Below the pieces are notes generated by a model. The model made no database searches and was not told the origin of the DNA. It worked only from the letters and a program-made list of their open reading frames with translations. DNA of 64,000 nt from Burhinus oedicnemus (Eukaryota; Chordata; Aves; Charadriiformes; Burhinidae): positions 787,184 to 851,183 of the forward strand of contig VFFE01006811.1 in NCBI GenBank assembly GCA_008921705.1, given 5' to 3'. The translations under genes and the position numbers were made by a program. This document shows, piece after piece, positions 61,203 through 64,000 of the stretch. Numbering within the stretch: position 1 is the first letter of the stretch; each line of letters opens with the position of its first letter.

Positions 61203-61976
61203 ATGCCTTCACCAGGTATTAAAAATTTACCTAATCCTGCAGCTGAGTCTCCCGGGAGTTTGTATGCCTTTGGGAGTTCTGCAGTGGCAAAGGAAAAAGA
61301 AAAAAAATCAGGGAAAAACAACAAGAGAAAGCAACCAGCCTTGACTGAGCAATCAGGGTTTTTTCCTCTAAGACTAGGCGAAACTTTTCAGTTTGCTTTA
61401 TTACCAGGATTGGAAGCAAAGTCCTTGCAATCGCAGCTCGCAGTTCAGCCTGCTGCTCTGAAGACTCTGCTTTATCTTCATCAAAATTCTCTCGGGGAAC
61501 ATGAAGCTCCAGAATTCTGTCACGCCCTCAAGACTCTGCAGGTTGGGGCTCCTTGCCTTCGACACCTTCCCCCAGAACTCCTCAGACCAGCAGGGACTCT
61601 ACTAGGTTTTCTGGTGTCTGCTCTGTACGATGATCGTGAATTTGGCTGCTTGCCTCTGAAGCTTTGTCTACAAGACAGAATTTCACTATGGCCAATATGC
61701 CATTGTCAGTTCACAATGTGTCTTATAATACAAGCCCATTATTACAAACCCCGTAGCTACAAAAATTCCAGAAATAGTTTAATGACTTTTCTTCTGACCA
61801 GGGATAGCCATTTTGTCGTCCGCTGTTGCCACAGCAGTCACTGCAGTAGTCACGGTGTCACTGCAGCAGCAGTGCTGAACAAAGGTACCACACAGGCACA
61901 AAGATGCTGTGGATCTTCCCAGTGCAGTCATCTGTCATCGATGGCTTATCTCCAAAGCAGCACGTGCGGTGCTTGA
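61203..61976 (+). CDS. Unexplained 257-codon open frame; hypothetical
   Basis: From the ATG at 61203 the frame is open for 257 codons to the stop at 61974-61976, the longest uninterrupted frame in the window outside the CpG island. The peptide has a lysine-rich segment near residues 29-43 (KEKEKKSGKNNKRK), a leucine-rich middle and a Cys/His/Ser-rich C-terminus. I recognise no family, and see no transposon hallmarks, signal peptide or obvious membrane segment. It lies in the sense direction of MAGI2 within intron 1. By a rough stop-frequency estimate a frame this long is unlikely in random DNA of this size, but composition can produce one. Coding status is unproven. Confidence 0.2.
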   Translation: MPSPGIKNLPNPAAESPGSLYAFGSSAVAKEKEKKSGKNNKRKQPALTEQSGFFPLRLGETFQFALLPGLEAKSLQSQLAVQPAALKTLLYLHQNSLGEHEAPEFCHALKTLQVGAPCLRHLPPELLRPAGTLLGFLVSALYDDREFGCLPLKLCLQDRISLWPICHCQFTMCLIIQAHYYKPRSYKNSRNSLMTFLLTRDSHFVVRCCHSSHCSSHGVTAAAVLNKGTTQAQRCCGSSQCSHLSSMAYLQSSTCGA

Positions 61977-63529
61977 ACAGTGTCTTATCCCATTCCCACC
62001 GTCATTTGCAGAACTCAGCTGTGGTGTTACGTGTCTAGCCTCAGCTCCGATTCTTCATTCATCAGCCCTTCTTCCTAGGCTCCCAGAGACACAGAGACAG
62101 AGGGGAAAATTGTACCAAAAAAGGCAGGGTTCAGATGGGTTTTTCTTTCCTCTAGGGAAATTCATCTGGAAAATTCACCAAGTAGGCAGCAGAACCTGCA
62201 GTGAACGCACATACACAAAGTACACTCCATGTCCTCACTATCTTTATGAAGTTCAGCTGTTGCCAGTGAGCATCTCCCCGACTTGTGAGATCTGAAAACA
62301 GATCGCAGATCTGAGATGAGATGAGAAAAGGTAGACAGATGAGCTAACACTCATTGTTAGTTACTGGGTACAAATAAAGGAAGCTGTCCCAGAACTCTGC
62401 TCTTTTCCCATTTTTACCTTTCTTTCTGGCATAGCATATACCCAAGGGAATAATGGGTGGAGACAACCTGCCTGGATCAGGATAAGAAGGCACATAGAGT
62501 GATAGTCTCCTTTGGATCTGGGCCCCAGCTCCTCAGATCTGGGCCTTTCTGTAAATGCTAGCAGAAACTGAAGACATAAAGAAAATAGTTAAGACAGAAG
62601 ACAGTTAAATTCCTCCAGAAAATGAGATTATGAGAGTTTAACAGTGAAAATCATAGGAATTGAGACAAAAAAAAAAGGAATTAAATTTCTCCCTTTTTTT
62701 TTCTACATCTACAGTTCATTAAACTCTGACAAAACCCCAGCAGGTATCAGGGCACTCACTTCTTTGCAAGTAGCCTGCAGGAATTGTTCCCTGTGTTGTA
62801 CTGTCAAACAGTTCAACAATAACAGCACTTGAGTTAGTTTGCCAGTGCGTACAGAGCTCCTCCTGTTTTGGGATTAGGAACTGACAGTCTGGAATAGCCT
62901 TCACACACCAAGTTTTGTTTCAAGGATTTTTCTTGCCTTGTCTTTTTCGTTTTTATTTTTCTTTTTTAAGGCTGAGAGTCTTGGGTGTTTTTTGTGGTTT
63001 TGTTTGTTTGCTTGCTTGGTTTTTTACTGAAAGCTACCAGCAATATCTAATCATGTTTCAGCATTGAGTTTTCAGAGTTTGAAATGTACATAGGCAAGTC
63101 TTAATTGTCACGCATCCCTATGGAAGTTTTCTGCTTGTATGTAAATAAAGCACCTCAGTTTTATACTGACCTGTTAATTTCAAATTAATAGCATTATTTT
63201 CATATAAGCTTATATATGTATTTCTGTCTTCCCCACCCGTACCGTAGTTTTTCTCCTGTCTTAATTTTACTATTAGTTATTGATTGAATCTCATCCACAG
63301 TTTATAAGAACAGAACGGTTCCGCAGGGGCGTTGTAAGCCAGATCTGGACTTAGGATGGTATCAGAAATACCATGATCTTTTCTTTTGTAGCCTCAGTAC
63401 ATTCCCAGATCTTAAGATCCTTATCCTTCTTGCCTAACTTTATCTAACAGTTACTGAGTGAGGGAGACTGGTGACCCGTTGCTCCCTCCATTAGTCAGTG
63501 GCCACAGATAGTAATTTACAGAGGTTGAA
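61977..63529. other. Intron 1, nothing recognised
   Basis: AT-rich with T/G-rich runs near 62940-63025. A 128-codon + frame at 61909-62295 partly overlaps the end of the 257-codon frame in another frame. Confidence 0.5.
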
Positions 63530-63761
63530 CCCACTCAATATGTGGAAATTTAGAGTAGATCTCAGGAAGAATTTTTTCACTCTGAGGGTGGTGACGCACT
63601 GGAACAGAGACCTCATCCCTGGAGGTGTTCAAGGTCAGCCTAGATGGGGCTTTGAGCAACCTGGTCTAGTGGGAGGTGACCCTGGCTATGGCAGGGGGAG
63701 GGGTGGGACTAGATGATCTTTAAGGTCCCTTCCAACCTAAACTGTTCTATGATTCTATGAT
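63530..63761 (+). mobile_element. CR1 LINE 3' fragment with internal deletion
   Basis: It reads 'ttagagtagatctcaggaag', 'gggtggtgacgcactggaac', then jumps to 'gacctcatccctggaggtgt', losing about 25 bases that normally encode the N-R-L-P-R-E motif region. It ends 'ggtcccttccaacctaaact', GTTCTATGATTCTATGATC. Same orientation as MAGI2. Confidence 0.9.
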
Positions 63762-64000
63762 CATCTTCCTTGTTCTTCTCAATACTTATTTGATAGGAGA
63801 GTTCAGGTTTGTCTGATTGAGGGTAGAAGAAAACGAAAAACAGTCTTAAAAAGAGTGAGAGAACTTAGCAAGCCTGGTGTACCATGCAATTTTCTCTTAT
63901 ATTTCAATTATTGCATGTTCAATGAAATGGAAGTTTTAATTAAAACTTTTTTTTTTTCTTAGTTTGGGTGTTCGTAACAGCATTCTCCCATGTATTTTCA
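63762..64000. other. Intron 1, right edge
   Basis: AT-rich sequence with a T run near 63948-63957. No feature was recognised. Confidence 0.5.

Larger units (their letters stand above)
13606..64000 (+). other. MAGI2: MAGI2 intron 1 (partial)
   Basis: Intron 1 begins with GTAAGG at 13606 and runs past the right edge. I looked for the next MAGI2 coding exon (the end of the PDZ domain and the start of the guanylate-kinase-like region) and saw none. Mammalian MAGI2 spans more than a megabase with very long introns, which agrees. The intron carries CR1 fragments, MIR-like relics, simple repeats and scattered GC-rich islets described separately. Confidence 0.85.

Noticed and set aside
63498..63716. 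72-codon + frame near the right end
   Set aside because: It is a broken CR1 ORF2 tail read into the CR1 3' UTR.
13606..64000. tRNA, snoRNA, microRNA or CRISPR-like arrays
   Set aside because: I saw no cloverleaf with consensus promoter boxes, no box C/D or H/ACA pair, no convincing long hairpin beyond the 30264 palindrome, and no spaced direct repeats.

Overview
The window reads as a piece of a bird (sauropsid) nuclear chromosome. It is AT-rich and gene-poor. Its recognisable young repeats are CR1 LINE 3' fragments, several ending in the avian-type ATTCTATG/ATTCTGTG tail, and its older repeats look like amniote CORE-SINE (MIR-type) relics. I found no bacterial, plasmid, CRISPR or intact viral gene organisation. 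Most open frames of 60-150 codons look like chance frames in non-coding DNA.

The one secure protein-coding feature is the first coding exon of MAGI2 (membrane-associated guanylate kinase, WW and PDZ domain-containing protein 2, also called S-SCAM) on the + strand. It runs from the ATG at 13305 to a GT splice donor at 13606 and encodes residues 1-100, including the N-terminal PDZ domain. It lies in a CpG island (about 12590-14110) that holds the promoter and 5' UTR, a 20-base assembly gap (13004-13023), a YY1-type motif and a five-codon upstream ORF in strong initiation context. No second MAGI2 exon is visible, so about 50.4 kb (13606-64000) is the start of a very large first intron.

Layout: 1-12.6 kb is 5' flank with one CR1, old SINE relics and several exon-like stretches on the - strand. 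These could belong to a transcript running divergently from the MAGI2 CpG island; in mammals the lncRNA MAGI2-AS3 occupies this place. 12.6-14.1 kb is the CpG island with exon 1. 14.1-64 kb is intron with six CR1 fragments, MIR-like relics, a G-quadruplex-prone block near 31.6 kb, a perfect palindrome at 30.26 kb, a purine-rich block near 43.5 kb, a decayed coding-like block at 49.3-51.0 kb and an unexplained 257-codon open frame at 61.2-62.0 kb.

I see no multi-gene system here. The best leads are the divergent - strand transcription unit with protein-like exon candidates, the two coding-like intronic blocks, and the promoter architecture of MAGI2. All repeat and gene names come from recognition by eye, with no database search.
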